Assembly: GCA_032988165.1 (NCBI GenBank)
Contig: JANTQF010000126.1
Span: 1 to 64,000, forward strand
Direction of reading: 5' to 3'
Origin: Emmonsiellopsis sp. PD_33
Lineage: Eukaryota > Ascomycota > Eurotiomycetes > Onygenales > Ajellomycetaceae
DNA: 64,000 bases
Below are positions 22,712-33,463 of this stretch, in pieces. The notes beneath the pieces were generated by a model. The model did not search any database and had not been told where the DNA came from. It saw nothing but the letters and a program-made list of their open reading frames with translations. Within the stretch, counting starts at the first letter, position 1. Every line of letters begins with the position of its first letter. A program made the position numbers and the translations under genes.

Positions 22712-25605
22712 CTACAGTTTCGAGCTAGCGCCAATTGCCGTCCGTCTCGGGAGTTTGGTAGACACATCAGGCACTTCTGCTAATTTTGTTGGATCCGGGG
22801 CCGCTGCAACTCTGAAGACTTCTTGTCCAACTGTGTCGGTCATAGTGAGTACGCGCGACGAGACCGTAGCTCCATCTCGGCGATTTTTTCTATGCAAGTT
22901 GATGCAGCGTTAGTTTCCAAAGCCCTTTGATGCTCGAAGTATACGGGCATCGAAGAAAAGAAGAAAGGGTGGTTGCTGTACGTACCCCTCTCGTCGCGAC
23001 TGTGCGATCAACGACATAAAATCCCACAGCTTTCCCCGGGCGAGGAGCTTACCCGTGGACGGGTCGCGTTCAGGTGTCCAGTTTGGTGCGATCCTCATGG
23101 TGGTTTGGGCACCTGGTCCCTTGGTCTTCGCAACGATGAGGATGCCTTCTTCTTCGAACCTTTGGTATGCGTTCTTTAGCGTCTCCTTGTTAACAGCTTC
23201 AAAATACGAGAGGTCCCCTTGGTGGTACAATGTTTTGCCCAACTGTTATGGGGTTAGAAACATTAGCTTTAGAAAGGAGGAGACTACTCGGGTTTGGGAG
23301 CTATTGCTTACCAGTTGCGCACTATCCTGTGCCTTTTTCATGTCGACCCAGGCGGTATCAGGCGCGTTGAGGGGTGGAGTAAGCCCCATTAGAGACACTG
23401 CCCCAAGCCAGCTCGCTTCAATAAATGGCCAGATCAGGAAGCAGTAGAAGTCGAAATTTTCCCGGCCGCATTCGCGCTCTTGGTCACTCAGCTCTACATA
23501 TTCAGGCGTGCCAGAAGGGTTCCTTGTGACCTTTATTACGTTGTCTCGTTCTAGACCTTGAAGAGTCTTCTCTAGATTGGTAATAAGTCCTTCTGTGGGA
23601 AATATAAATTCTCCTCGGAATAACTAGACGGTCGTTAGCTGGTTCGAAACCGCTATTTAAATCCCGAGATGTAAGAAATAGGATGGACGCTTCGCTTACC
23701 TGAGACAAGAAAGATACTTGGGTGACGAGCTCATTATATGTGGTGCGCTGATTTAATGGTCCACCTCCTTGCTTTACCCGACCATACATCGCGGCAGACA
23801 CCAGCGCCTCTGTGATGAAGAGATGGATCGTCATGTTGCGGTAGAAAGAAAGTTGGAATCGGTCCACTGCATAGTATGTCTGTTCAGCAAGACCATTAAT
23901 TCCTCCAACGAGTTTGGGACCTAGAACATCGAGAGCACGATCGACCACTTGTTCCGTGGGAGCTCTATAAAAGTGTGCGACTCTTCCACCCTTAGCGCGA
24001 ACTCTGTCACATAGCCAGTCGACGCGACGGGCTAGTTCAGACTTGCCGACACCACGCCCTCTGAGTGTCAGTAGCACAGTGCCAACGAGAGCCGTAGGCA
24101 TAACAACGGAGACATCATTGATATCCGATAGGACCCGATATCCAAGAGTCCGGAGAAGTCGACTTCTTTCGGCGAGTCCTAATTTCACCTGGATTTCGCC
24201 ATTGTGTGGGAGATTGTATATTCTAGCGGATTGTTCCGCAATAAACTGCTTAAGACTCCATGGTTCGTGGAATCTAACATCAACTCTGCCAAGTTTGAGG
24301 GACAAAACTGAGGAAGAGGAAAGGAAATCTGCCAGATTTTCCTTCTGCTTAGGTTGGCCGAGAAGCTCGCTGATGTACGATCTAAAGAAGAAGTTAGTAT
24401 GCTACGCGTTCAAGTTATATCTGGGCTTGGTACATACTCAGTTTCAATCACCTTGTCGTACTGCGTGCTAACTGGGCAGATAATTGTATCTTCAACTCGA
24501 CCAGAAGCAACACTATCCAAAATAAAGCTGAGGATGCCAAATTTCGGGGATAGGAGCTTTCCCGTCCTCGATCTCCCTCCCTCAACAAAGCACTCAAAAT
24601 TAAAACCATTCTTTAACAAGGTGTCAACATAAGCTTGTACAAGCGTATGGTACAAGGGATCATCACCAAAAACTCGACGAATCCACATGGCGCCTAGGAA
24701 CATTGTCAGATTTGAAGGGAGCTAATAAGATATGGCAGATGATTAAATTACCTGCGTGCTGTAGGAAGCTACCAAGCAATGGAATATTCAAATTATCTCC
24801 CGCCACAACCACAGGGAGTCCGATTCCAAGACGATAGCAAATGAGCTGTAGTGATACATAGTCCACATGAGACCTGTGACAGGGCAAGAAAACAATTGAC
24901 TGCTTCTTCTTCGCTGCGGCCTGCGCAACGGACCTCAGACGAAGAACCTCTTCACTGGAAACGTGGATTCCTGTAAAATAGTAATAAGTACACATTCCGC
25001 GACGAAAATTAAAATAGTCCGCCCCAATGAATGTGAATGCTTTGGCACGTACCTTGATGGTATGCTCTCGTTAAAAGCTGTGTGCATAGATAATATGCCC
25101 CCCGGATGAAATTTTTACTTTCCATTTTGCATATCATATTCTCCATCATCGTGTCCACGACTTCTCGTAAACTAGCCTCGATTTCATTCTTCCTCCTTGT
25201 TCGGGGATCTTCGCAGTTCTTCGACTTTCTACTCAATAATCCCTCTTTCTCTTCAACGGCTGATCGTAGTTCCGCCAACTCGGTAATCTTGTTCGTCAGA
25301 ATCGGGTTACTCATGATACCCGCCTTCATCTTTTCGGAAAAGCCCGAATAGAACACAGGCTGGCCGATAATGTCATCATAGGCGCGCCATCCCGTGCCGG
25401 AAACGAACAGGCTAACTTCGCGTAGGAATTCGAAAGGGTTTGCCCGGAAACGCGCCATGTTCCGCACAAGTCTGCGTTCAGTGATCCCATCATCGACCTC
25501 TGGGCCCCCAGTGAATCCAGTGGGGTGGACAGTAACCCGATCACCGACAATCTCTAGATCCGGGGCCATGTGGCGCGCATCCGCAGCGCGCTTTGAGGCA
25601 GACAT
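22712..25605 (-). CDS. Glycerol-3-phosphate/DHAP acyltransferase, PlsB type, with C-terminal SKL
   Basis: Acyl-CoA-dependent sn-1 acyltransferase making lysophosphatidate or acyl-dihydroxyacetone-phosphate, the first step of glycerolipid or ether-lipid synthesis. Seven exons on the minus strand are 25605-25053, 24970-24752, 24693-24438, 24381-23700, 23623-23312, 23242-22986 and 22889-22712 (2457 nt, 818 aa). Catalytic block I HRSHVD is at 216-221. Block II (GAMWIRR) starts at 258, and block III FVEGGRSRTGK is at 293-303. The closing residues are SSKL, a canonical PTS1, as in animal peroxisomal GNPAT (AKL). No strong membrane helix is apparent. The gene is divergent from pantothenate synthetase with a 612-bp shared spacer. 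Peroxisomal location is inferred from the tripeptide. Confidence 0.93.
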
Positions 25606-26217
25606 AGCTCCGGGAGGAAAAGATACACAATGATAATCGGTTCGGTGTTTGGTTCTTGCAGTCGGGATCAGGGGATGGATAGCTGCTTTAAGGCGGCAAT
25701 GAGCATACGCGCCATAACCCGAGTTCCCGTCGTTCACAAAGCACCGTGCAGGGAGAGACAACGCCCTTTAATACAGCTCGGCGCTGAGATCTGTTGAGTC
25801 TCCCCTCGCATGTTTGAGCGTTGTCTAGCTCCATAATTTCCCCAACATTTCCAACCCTAAAATCGTAGAGGCGCGGTTCCGGGCAACCTCGGCAGTACGG
25901 TCACGTGCGGCGACATGCGGGATGGCGGCTCACGTGACTCTGACCTCATCTTCCCAAGCTTCCCGAACCTTGGGACTGTTTTGATACAAAGAATTGTTGA
26001 GCGACCAGCCGAAGAGGGCTGCATCCGCATTGCGACTCGAGTCTATATAAACGGAGCCAAAGCCTCCCATTTTGGTCTCAGGATGTAGAATTGGATATGA
26101 CCGCTTTCACCGCCCCTTTCCTCTGCACCTCTTCCGCTCATTTACTTAGGGCACACAGGCTGCCGCTCCTTAGGTGACACCAACGCCCAAACAAGTTCCA
26201 CACGTCCAACCACCGCT
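25606..26217. promoter_or_regulatory. Bidirectional promoter with two E-boxes
   Basis: A 612-bp spacer between divergent starts. Two CACGTG cores at 25902-25907 and 25931-25936 are each preceded by T (TCACGTG), the second continuing as TCACGTGA. These are typical of Cbf1/bHLH sites. Shared control of the two flanking genes is possible but not shown. Confidence 0.45.
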
Positions 26218-27406
26218 ATGTCTCGCTGGCTGAGGGGGTTCACCTGTAAGTAGATCTGCTCCTTCTAATTTCCTTGGTATCAGCCCAATTCTAACCTCAT
26301 TCCCTCCAGCCATGGCCACCAGGAACGCAAATGCAACCAATGGCTCCCCTATCGCTCATGATTCCCTCTCTGTGTTCCGGGAGGCACCACCCCTCCGCGA
26401 ATACCGGAAGAACCTCCTCCTGTCTAAGAGAACTGTTGGATTGGTGCCCACCATGGGTGCCCTGCACGATGGCCACCTATCTTTGATCCGTCAAGCCGCC
26501 CAAGAAAATACAGATGTCTTCGTTAGTATATTCGTTAACCCAACCCAGTTCGGGGTGAATGAGGACCTGGACAAATATCCGCGGACCTGGGACGCAGATC
26601 TACAGAAATTGAAGGCGTTGGACAGAGAACTTGCACTTGCATCATCGCAGTCCCCGGTTTCTACCCCATCAGGGGCATCACCAGGCCGTATCACCGCAAT
26701 ATTCGCCCCTACCGTTAAAGTCATGTATCCCACACTCCCACCATCCTCTGAGCCCCAGGGCCACGGCTCTTTCGTCACCATTACGCCTCTATCAATGTTG
26801 CTCGAAGGAGCCTCCCGCCCCGTCTTTTTCCGCGGCGTAGCCACTGTCTGCATGAAATTGTTCAACATTGTGACCCCCGATCGTGTCTATTTCGGCCAGA
26901 AAGACGTGCAGCAGACTGTTGTCATTAAACGGATGGTGAAGGACCTCCATGTTGGCACCGATGTGAAAATCGGACCTACAAAACGGGAAGCGGATGGGAT
27001 GGCGATGAGCTCGCGCAACGTTATGCTTGGCGCGAGACGACGCAAGATTGGCCTCGTGCTGTATAATGCGCTCAAGGAGGCTGAAAAAGCGTACCTCTCC
27101 GGAAAGCGTTCTCGGGCGGATATCCTTGGCCCTGCAAATAAACTGGCAGCATCGGTTTCTCATGAACAGGAAGCCCTACAGCCGGCCGAACGCGCACGAT
27201 TCGAGATCGACTACATTTCATTGGCGGATCCCGAATCACTCGAGGAATTACAAACCGTGGATGGCTCGAAAGGTGCTATCTTGAGCGGCGCGGTAAAAAT
27301 GTTACCGATCGAGAACCCACAGCCCGGCGAAGATTGCGGGATGGGGGCTGGCGATGCCCCCGTGCGGTTGATTGACAATATCATACTTGACGGTACCTCC
27401 AATTGA
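26218..27406 (+). CDS. PAN6: Pantoate--beta-alanine ligase (pantothenate synthetase)
   Basis: Last step of pantothenate synthesis: ATP-dependent joining of pantoate and beta-alanine by way of pantoyl-adenylate. Exons are 26218-26245 and 26310-27406 (1125 nt, 374 aa). The N-terminal PTMGALHDGH is the HIGH-like ATP motif. VNPTQFGVNEDLDKYPR, YFGQKDVQQ and ADGMAMSSRN (KMSKS-like) follow in the usual order. The middle carries a Ser/Pro-rich insertion (about residues 123-150) common in fungal forms. Using the 28-nt first exon gives MSRWLRGFTSMATRN, an Arg-rich leader that could act as a weak mitochondrial presequence. The second Met (26312) would give the cytosolic form seen in most annotations. 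Confidence 0.95.
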
Positions 27407-28927
27407 AAAATATAGAACTGATTCATTTTCGGGCGTCTTTGTTTTCTAGACATGATTAATGGGTTGGATAAGTTATTAGAGCAATTGACGACTTCCGGGC
27501 AGCCATCTTGTTATTATCTATAGAAAAAATACCAAGCAAAAAGTTGAACATTTTTAAAATACTTTAGCGAACATAACGGGTTGCTTTGCTAAATAATACC
27601 TATCTGATTTCGGCCAACTGTCGTGGTGGACCATCGTCAGTATTAAGGGTCAGCGAGAATCGCCACCAATAAATGCTACCGAGCAAACGTTGTCATTTGT
27701 AACATCGGTTGCTACAGTTAAACAAGATACCATTTGTAGAAACGCTGCTTGGCCGCTGCATTTCATATTAAAGCATTCACTCATCCAAAAGAGCGGCTCC
27801 ATGAGATACACGCTCTCGATGCCCCGGAAACCCTAGGATATCAGTTTCTTTAGGCATAGGGTTTGATTATCATTGACAACCCGAAGCTGAGGAAGGTAGT
27901 TTTGCCTATTGGGATGGCTCAGGTTTCTTCAGTTATTCTGGTGCCAGATCTTCATGGCAAATAGATTAAGAAGGGAGATGAGGTTTCGCATTTCGAGTTT
28001 GGGGATTCGGACTGCGTAATGCCGCTTTTCGAGAAGCACGCGTGGGTTTCCGGATTCCCAGATCCCGAGGTCAAAACACATTACAATCATGGGGAGAAGC
28101 TGTCTACCGCGCACTTTAAACGATCGACCGAGCCCTTTTGAAGTTTGTTTTCGTTGAAATGTATATCAGAGCTTTATACTTGACCCTGATAAGTGTCTCA
28201 GTCAATATCTGAGATGCAAGTTGATGTTTAATGCTCATTGCTTGCCTTAGTTCGCGCTTCAAAATACCGGAAATATTATTTGCCTGTAGGTAACTATTAG
28301 TTATCGACTAGCTATTAATAAATAAATAAAATATCGAAAGGAGAGCAAAAAATTACCCTTTCCTGCTAGTGCTATCGCCGGCATACTAGAACGAAACGTG
28401 GCCGTATACCGTGTGAATTGCTTTCCGAAGCCATGCCTTCACTCTTTCCCCAAAGTCATTCTGTACATCACCCTGGATTATTTTCTATCCAGGCCAATAT
28501 TCCGATCATGGGTGCATGGACTCGGACATTCCATGCGATATCACATCAGACTCAATGGAAATGAAACGGGAGTGTTTCTGTTCACCGACTATTCACCAGA
28601 CCTCTAGCCAACCGAAAAAACAGGAACATAAGGAAAGCCTCAGGAGTCAATCAGATGCTGCATCTGCCGGATTGCTTTGTCCGAAGACTGGAAGCATATA
28701 GGAGACGCAGGCCAGAGCAATTGCCGTAGTTAGCCAAGATTGGAAATTAGGGCTTGGATGTAGGGCTAGACCAATATTTTTTCCTTAGCGCGGTTGGCCA
28801 ATCAGATCCGCCCAGCCAGCAACCGCAGAAAACTCAACCTCCCCTCGCTATCGATATCCGACAAGACATAGCAACAGCCCGCCGTTCCAGTCACCAAGGG
28901 ACATCTTTCTGTCCACTATCGGGAACC
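27407..28927. other. Intergenic, AT-rich patch
   Basis: No supported gene. The stretch around 28290-28350 is strongly AT-rich (TAAATAAATAAAATA). A CCAAT box at 28798-28802 lies 126 bp before the Dbp7 start and fits a basal promoter element. Confidence 0.45.
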
Positions 28928-31288
28928 ATGGCGGACGATGGCATGCTGCTCAACTTTAGCGTGGGCGACGGCATCATCAACACCCAGCAGAGATTCAAAG
29001 GTGGGACCTGGAAAGACCGCCTCTCCGCAAAGAAAATCGCCCTCTCCCGAAAGAACAAATCCGGGGGCCCCAATTCGGGAGACGGGGGTAAAGATGGGAA
29101 GAAGGATGGGTTGGTGAACCCGAACAGAGTCGAGGTAGCTCCCAGACCGCCAAAGAGACAGAGGGTGGATGGCGATTTCAAGCCATCTTCCCACCGGGCC
29201 GACGGGCATGCTACAAACACCAGCGGCGCCTCCCAAGACAACCAAGCCCGGAAGAACCAGCACCAGAACCAACCGCGCGAGATCATATCCTCTCTTTTCT
29301 CGTTCAATCCTACCTCTACATCGACCGTCGAACTACCCAAACCGGAAGAAGGCGCGGAGCCCTCAAAACCATCGAATGCGCCTCTCATTGACGGAATTGA
29401 TACCTTTACCTCCCTCGGCCTATCGCCAACGCTTGCAGCGCATCTTTTGACGAAAATGGAGCTCAAGGCTCCCACCGCGATTCAGAAAAGCGCGATATCA
29501 CAAATGTTGAAGGAGGAATGCGATGCATTTATACAGGCGGAAACCGGTTCGGGAAAGACGCTGGCCTATCTATTACCTCTAGTCCAGCGACTGATGAGCC
29601 TCTCGCGGACGAATAAACGGGCCGTCGAACAGATGGATGGTGCGGACAATGCAGTACACAGAGATTCAGGGTTGTTTGCTATTGTTCTAGCGCCTACGAG
29701 AGAGTTGTGCAAACAGATTTCAGTCGTGCTGGAAAGCTTGCTGCGCTGCGCGCATTGGATTGTGGCGGGGACAGTTATCGGTGGAGAGAAGAAAAAATCC
29801 GAAAAGGCGCGGTTGAGGAAGGGGCTGAATATACTTGTAGCTACACCGGGTCGGCTCGCGGATCATTTGCAGAATACCAAGGTGCTTGACGTGAGCAATG
29901 TTCGATGGCTCGTGCTTGATGAGGGTGATAGGCTTATGGACTTGGGGTTTGAGGAGGAGATACAGGGAATTGTGAAGAAGTTGGATGAGAGGCAGAGTCC
30001 AAGTGGGATCCCTGGATTGCCTGCGAAGAGGATTACGGTCTTGTGCTCTGCGACGTTGAAGATGAACGTGCAGCGACTAGGGGAGATCAGTTTGAAGGAT
30101 GCGGTCCACGTTCAGGGGGATCCGGCTGACGAGGATGAGGAGACCAAGGCGAAGAATAATTCCAGCTCTGAATTCTCTGTGCCTGCGCAGCTCAAGCAGT
30201 CTTACGCTGTGGTTGCTGCTAAGTTGAGACTCGTTACTCTAACAGCACTGATGAAACGAACGTTTGCACGGAAAGGCTCTGTTATGAAAGCTATAATATT
30301 CGTCTCCTGTGCTGATTCCGTCGAGTTCCATTTTGAAGTCTTCTCCCGGCAAGACACGGAAAAGAAAAGCGATGATAAGAATGACGGGAAAGATGGGAAA
30401 GACGAGAAAGACAGCACTCCCACCGAACCACCATCAGCAGCCACTTCCACCTCTCCTCATGGCACGATCGCCAAAGCAGCCGCCTTCTCAAACCCCTCAA
30501 ATCCAGTGATGATCCACAAACTCCACGGCTCCCTCCCTCAACACGTCCGTACCTCCACCCTCAACGCCTTCGCCCGCCAAACGGAAGCATCTGTCCTCAT
30601 CTGCACCGACGTCGCCGCCCGTGGTCTTGATTTGCCAAATGTCGACTTCGTAGTCGAATATGACCCCGCCTTCAGCGCTGACGACCATCTCCACCGCATC
30701 GGGCGAACAGCCCGTCTAGGCCGTGACGGCCGCGCCCTAATCTTCCTCCTTCCTGGAAACGAGGAGAATTACGTTGAGATCCTCAAAAGCGGTTACCGTG
30801 ACGGTGGAGGGAACCTCACCCGCACTGACGCGAACGAGACTATGAAGCGTGGTTTTGGTGGGAATAGCGAAACCGCCAGTAGAGGTTGGGAAGAGAAAGC
30901 GACAGAATGGCAACTGGATGTTGAGCGGTGGGCGCTGGAAAACCCGACCATTCTTGAGATGGCCAGAAGGGCCTATCAGTCGCATATTCGCGCATACGCA
31001 ACGCATATCGCGAGCGAGCGGAGTATGTTTAATATCAAGGATCTGCATTTGGGACACCTGGCGAAAAGCTTTGCGCTGCGGGATCGGCCCGCGAAGATCA
31101 ATGTGCCCGGTTTGAGGCCTGGGAAGGATGACACGAAGAAGGACTTCAAGGCTGGCAGAAAGGGTGGCAAGGATGATAATAGACAGGCTGGTAGTGGCGG
31201 CACAGAGATGACTGATGCCGCGCGCAAGATGAAGGCGAAGTTGAGAGAGCATATGTCTGCCGGGGCTAGTGAGTTTAACATTGCATGA
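28928..31288 (+). CDS. dbp7: DEAD-box ATP-dependent RNA helicase Dbp7
   Basis: Nucleolar RNA helicase for early assembly of the 60S ribosomal subunit (DDX31 homologue), 786 aa in one exon. The start MADDGMLLNFSV is followed by TWKDRLSAKK, the Dbp7 N-terminal signature. Helicase motifs in order: Q motif near FTSLGLSPTLAAHL, AETGSGKT at 204-211, APTREL, TPGR, DEGD at 331-334 (the Dbp7 variant of DEAD), SAT, RGLDLP and HRIGRTARLGR from 589. A Lys/Asp-rich low-complexity insert (about 477-508) interrupts the second RecA lobe before the LHGSL strand. The basic, Gly-rich C-tail is typical. An in-frame upstream stretch exists, but the conserved start is 28928. Confidence 0.96.
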   Translation: MADDGMLLNFSVGDGIINTQQRFKGGTWKDRLSAKKIALSRKNKSGGPNSGDGGKDGKKDGLVNPNRVEVAPRPPKRQRVDGDFKPSSHRADGHATNTSGASQDNQARKNQHQNQPREIISSLFSFNPTSTSTVELPKPEEGAEPSKPSNAPLIDGIDTFTSLGLSPTLAAHLLTKMELKAPTAIQKSAISQMLKEECDAFIQAETGSGKTLAYLLPLVQRLMSLSRTNKRAVEQMDGADNAVHRDSGLFAIVLAPTRELCKQISVVLESLLRCAHWIVAGTVIGGEKKKSEKARLRKGLNILVATPGRLADHLQNTKVLDVSNVRWLVLDEGDRLMDLGFEEEIQGIVKKLDERQSPSGIPGLPAKRITVLCSATLKMNVQRLGEISLKDAVHVQGDPADEDEETKAKNNSSSEFSVPAQLKQSYAVVAAKLRLVTLTALMKRTFARKGSVMKAIIFVSCADSVEFHFEVFSRQDTEKKSDDKNDGKDGKDEKDSTPTEPPSAATSTSPHGTIAKAAAFSNPSNPVMIHKLHGSLPQHVRTSTLNAFARQTEASVLICTDVAARGLDLPNVDFVVEYDPAFSADDHLHRIGRTARLGRDGRALIFLLPGNEENYVEILKSGYRDGGGNLTRTDANETMKRGFGGNSETASRGWEEKATEWQLDVERWALENPTILEMARRAYQSHIRAYATHIASERSMFNIKDLHLGHLAKSFALRDRPAKINVPGLRPGKDDTKKDFKAGRKGGKDDNRQAGSGGTEMTDAARKMKAKLREHMSAGASEFNIA

Positions 31289-31407
31289 GGAAGTCGCCCT
31301 TAAATATATACCTTGCATTGGGTTTTTGTTTCAAAAAGGATCATCGTTTGGCGCTGGGTAGATTTGCATTTCCTTGGACCAAAAATAAAATTTTGTATAT
31401 AATTTCA

Positions 31408-32979
31408 TTAATAGATATCCCACAACGATATCTTCCCATCTTTAGCACCGGCAGCAAGCCAATGTGTAAACTGCGCCTTTTCGCCTCGCCGTTGCTTTAT
31501 CGCTGCAAGAGGCCCGAGTGGTGGTAGTTGTTGGCTAAGTGACGTGCTCTTCCTGGTGTCTTTGTCTGGGTTCGAGATTCTAGCCTCCCCGGCCGTGTCT
31601 GCATTGTCCGTCTCCGTAGATTTGCCTCCAGCAGCGCTCGCTTCCCCATTACTATCGACCTCCGCAAAAGCAACAGCATAACATCCCTCTTTATGCCACT
31701 TCAATACCGCCAGCTCCCTCATCGTCTTACACGAGTACACCCGCACCCTATGGTCCCAGCCGGCCGTCGCAAAGATTTTTCCATCGTTACGGATCCGCAG
31801 GCCTTGCTGGCCGGCGTGTTTGCTGTTTACTACTTTTAGTGGTCGCAGGTCTTCAGCTTTTGTAGGATGGGCAGGGGACTTTGAGATAACAGGATGTTTG
31901 GAAATGATTGCGTCAGCGGAGGAAGTGATGAAGTAGGTGGGGTTTGAGGAGTTAGGAGAGGGCGAGACGGCGAGCGAAAGGACGGGTTGCGAGTGAGGGT
32001 GGTTGAGGTAGACCCGTTCCCAGGTCCAGGTCGGTGGATTATTAGTCGTGCCTGGCGAGATAGTATATTCCGATGGACCAGGCCCGCGCTGTACATGTAT
32101 CATTGCTCTTCCATCTTCGTAACCAGAAATGAGACATAAAGTTCCATCAGGTGTCCTGAAAAGTTCAAGCGCCATAACCATCCCCGTGTTCACGGATGGA
32201 TCTGGAGAAATAGTCGACACACGCTTCTCAGATGGGAGATGGAAAATGTCCACACCGCCCGTGTTGAGGGCATTTGGGACAGCCAGGAAGAACACAGGCG
32301 GTTGCGGAGCACCCTGATCTTTTAGCTCAGGAGATTGGGTGTTGGGTGCCTGATGGATGCTTGGAAAGACGCGACAGAGTGCAAAGGCGCAGAAATTCAG
32401 CGCGTTAACAGCGAGCGAATGAAATAGCCAGGGTTCGTTTCTTTGCTTAGCACTCGTCAACCCGTCAACGGGTAGGTCTTTACTAAGGCTCTCTTCATCC
32501 GAGGCGTTTAATCGCCAAACTCGAAGCTTGTGGTCTCGGCCGTGTCTGCAGTCGTCAGTCAGAATGGGGCTTGAAAAGGGAAGCAGAATAAACATGCCCC
32601 TTTGAGCACAGAAGAAAAGCGAATAGCGATATAAATAAAAATATACATTCATCACATACGTAAATACCCATCTCTCTTCACTATTACCATCCCTCTCCCC
32701 ATCCGAGCCAAAAGTCAACCCCCGAACATCCAAGACAGCAGACTCGTGAGCTTTCCAGACGGCAACAGCTCTTTTCGTAGTCATATTCCATACAATAACC
32801 CAACCGTCTCCATCTCCAGAGATGAGCCTCGAGTTCTTGCTATAAAAATGTAAAGCGTGGATCGGTGATGCATGGCCACGAAGTACGAATACAGGTGTGG
32901 CGGGTGGAAGTTTTGCAGGTTGTTGATCAGGCTGGCTAAGGACTGAGAATGGATTTTGGAGTTCGTGGTGTGTGGACAT
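31408..32979 (-). CDS. asa1: ASTRA-associated WD-repeat protein ASA1
   Basis: WD40 propeller subunit of the ASTRA complex (with Tra1, Rvb1/2 and the Tel2-Tti1-Tti2 group), implicated in assembly of PIKK proteins and chromatin remodelling. Exons on the minus strand are 32979-32660 and 32545-31408 (1458 nt, 485 aa). Repeats are visible as VFVLRGHASPIHALHF, LISGDGDGWVIVWNM, HGRDHKLRVWRLN, ATAGWDHRVRVYSC and GAKDGKISLWDIY at the very C terminus. The 114-nt intron (32659-32546) is a multiple of three and has no in-frame stop, so it can be mistaken for coding sequence. It ends only 119 bp from the convergent Dbp7 gene. The first ATG of the frame is used. Confidence 0.92.
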   Translation of the reverse strand: MSTHHELQNPFSVLSQPDQQPAKLPPATPVFVLRGHASPIHALHFYSKNSRLISGDGDGWVIVWNMTTKRAVAVWKAHESAVLDVRGLTFGSDGERDGNSEERWVFTYVMNVYFYLYRYSLFFCAQRGMFILLPFSSPILTDDCRHGRDHKLRVWRLNASDEESLSKDLPVDGLTSAKQRNEPWLFHSLAVNALNFCAFALCRVFPSIHQAPNTQSPELKDQGAPQPPVFFLAVPNALNTGGVDIFHLPSEKRVSTISPDPSVNTGMVMALELFRTPDGTLCLISGYEDGRAMIHVQRGPGPSEYTISPGTTNNPPTWTWERVYLNHPHSQPVLSLAVSPSPNSSNPTYFITSSADAIISKHPVISKSPAHPTKAEDLRPLKVVNSKHAGQQGLRIRNDGKIFATAGWDHRVRVYSCKTMRELAVLKWHKEGCYAVAFAEVDSNGEASAAGGKSTETDNADTAGEARISNPDKDTRKSTSLSQQLPPLGPLAAIKQRRGEKAQFTHWLAAGAKDGKISLWDIY

Positions 32980-33463
32980 ATTCAAATATGCAATGGTTCA
33001 TCAAGAATGAAAATCCAAACCGTGGGTGTGTTCGTTGTTTTGTAACTTGAATCCTTCGATGTTTAGCAAAACAGATTGATATCGGGCTGTTGAAGTTCGC
33101 CTGGTCTTATCTTATCAGATCTGATCCAGCCCAGACCAGATTACGTCATCCCCCATTCTTGGCATCAACTTCCTCCGTGACTCAACTTTGAAGCAATCCA
33201 ACTCCAGATGTCGGGGATCAATTGGTACGGGTATTCAGTTCCCAATCTATATATGTTACTTATATATCTCCCAAACACTCTAAAGCAATTCCAAACCCCC
33301 CACGCGGATGCCAAATCCCTTCAGACCTCGATATATCAACCACGTGGCAGGCCAATCGATCGGTTCTGGTTCAAGTAATTCTCTCTGCCCAATATATCCT
33401 TTGCGAATTCATTTCACTTCAAACTCCAGGATCTACGATCGACATATTTGCCCATACTCGACA
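32980..33463. other. Divergent promoter spacer
   Basis: The spacer lies between ASA1 and the FMN-binding protein gene, both transcribed outward. A CACGTG core lies at about 33340-33345, roughly 120 bp from the plus-strand start. No coding signal. Confidence 0.4.
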
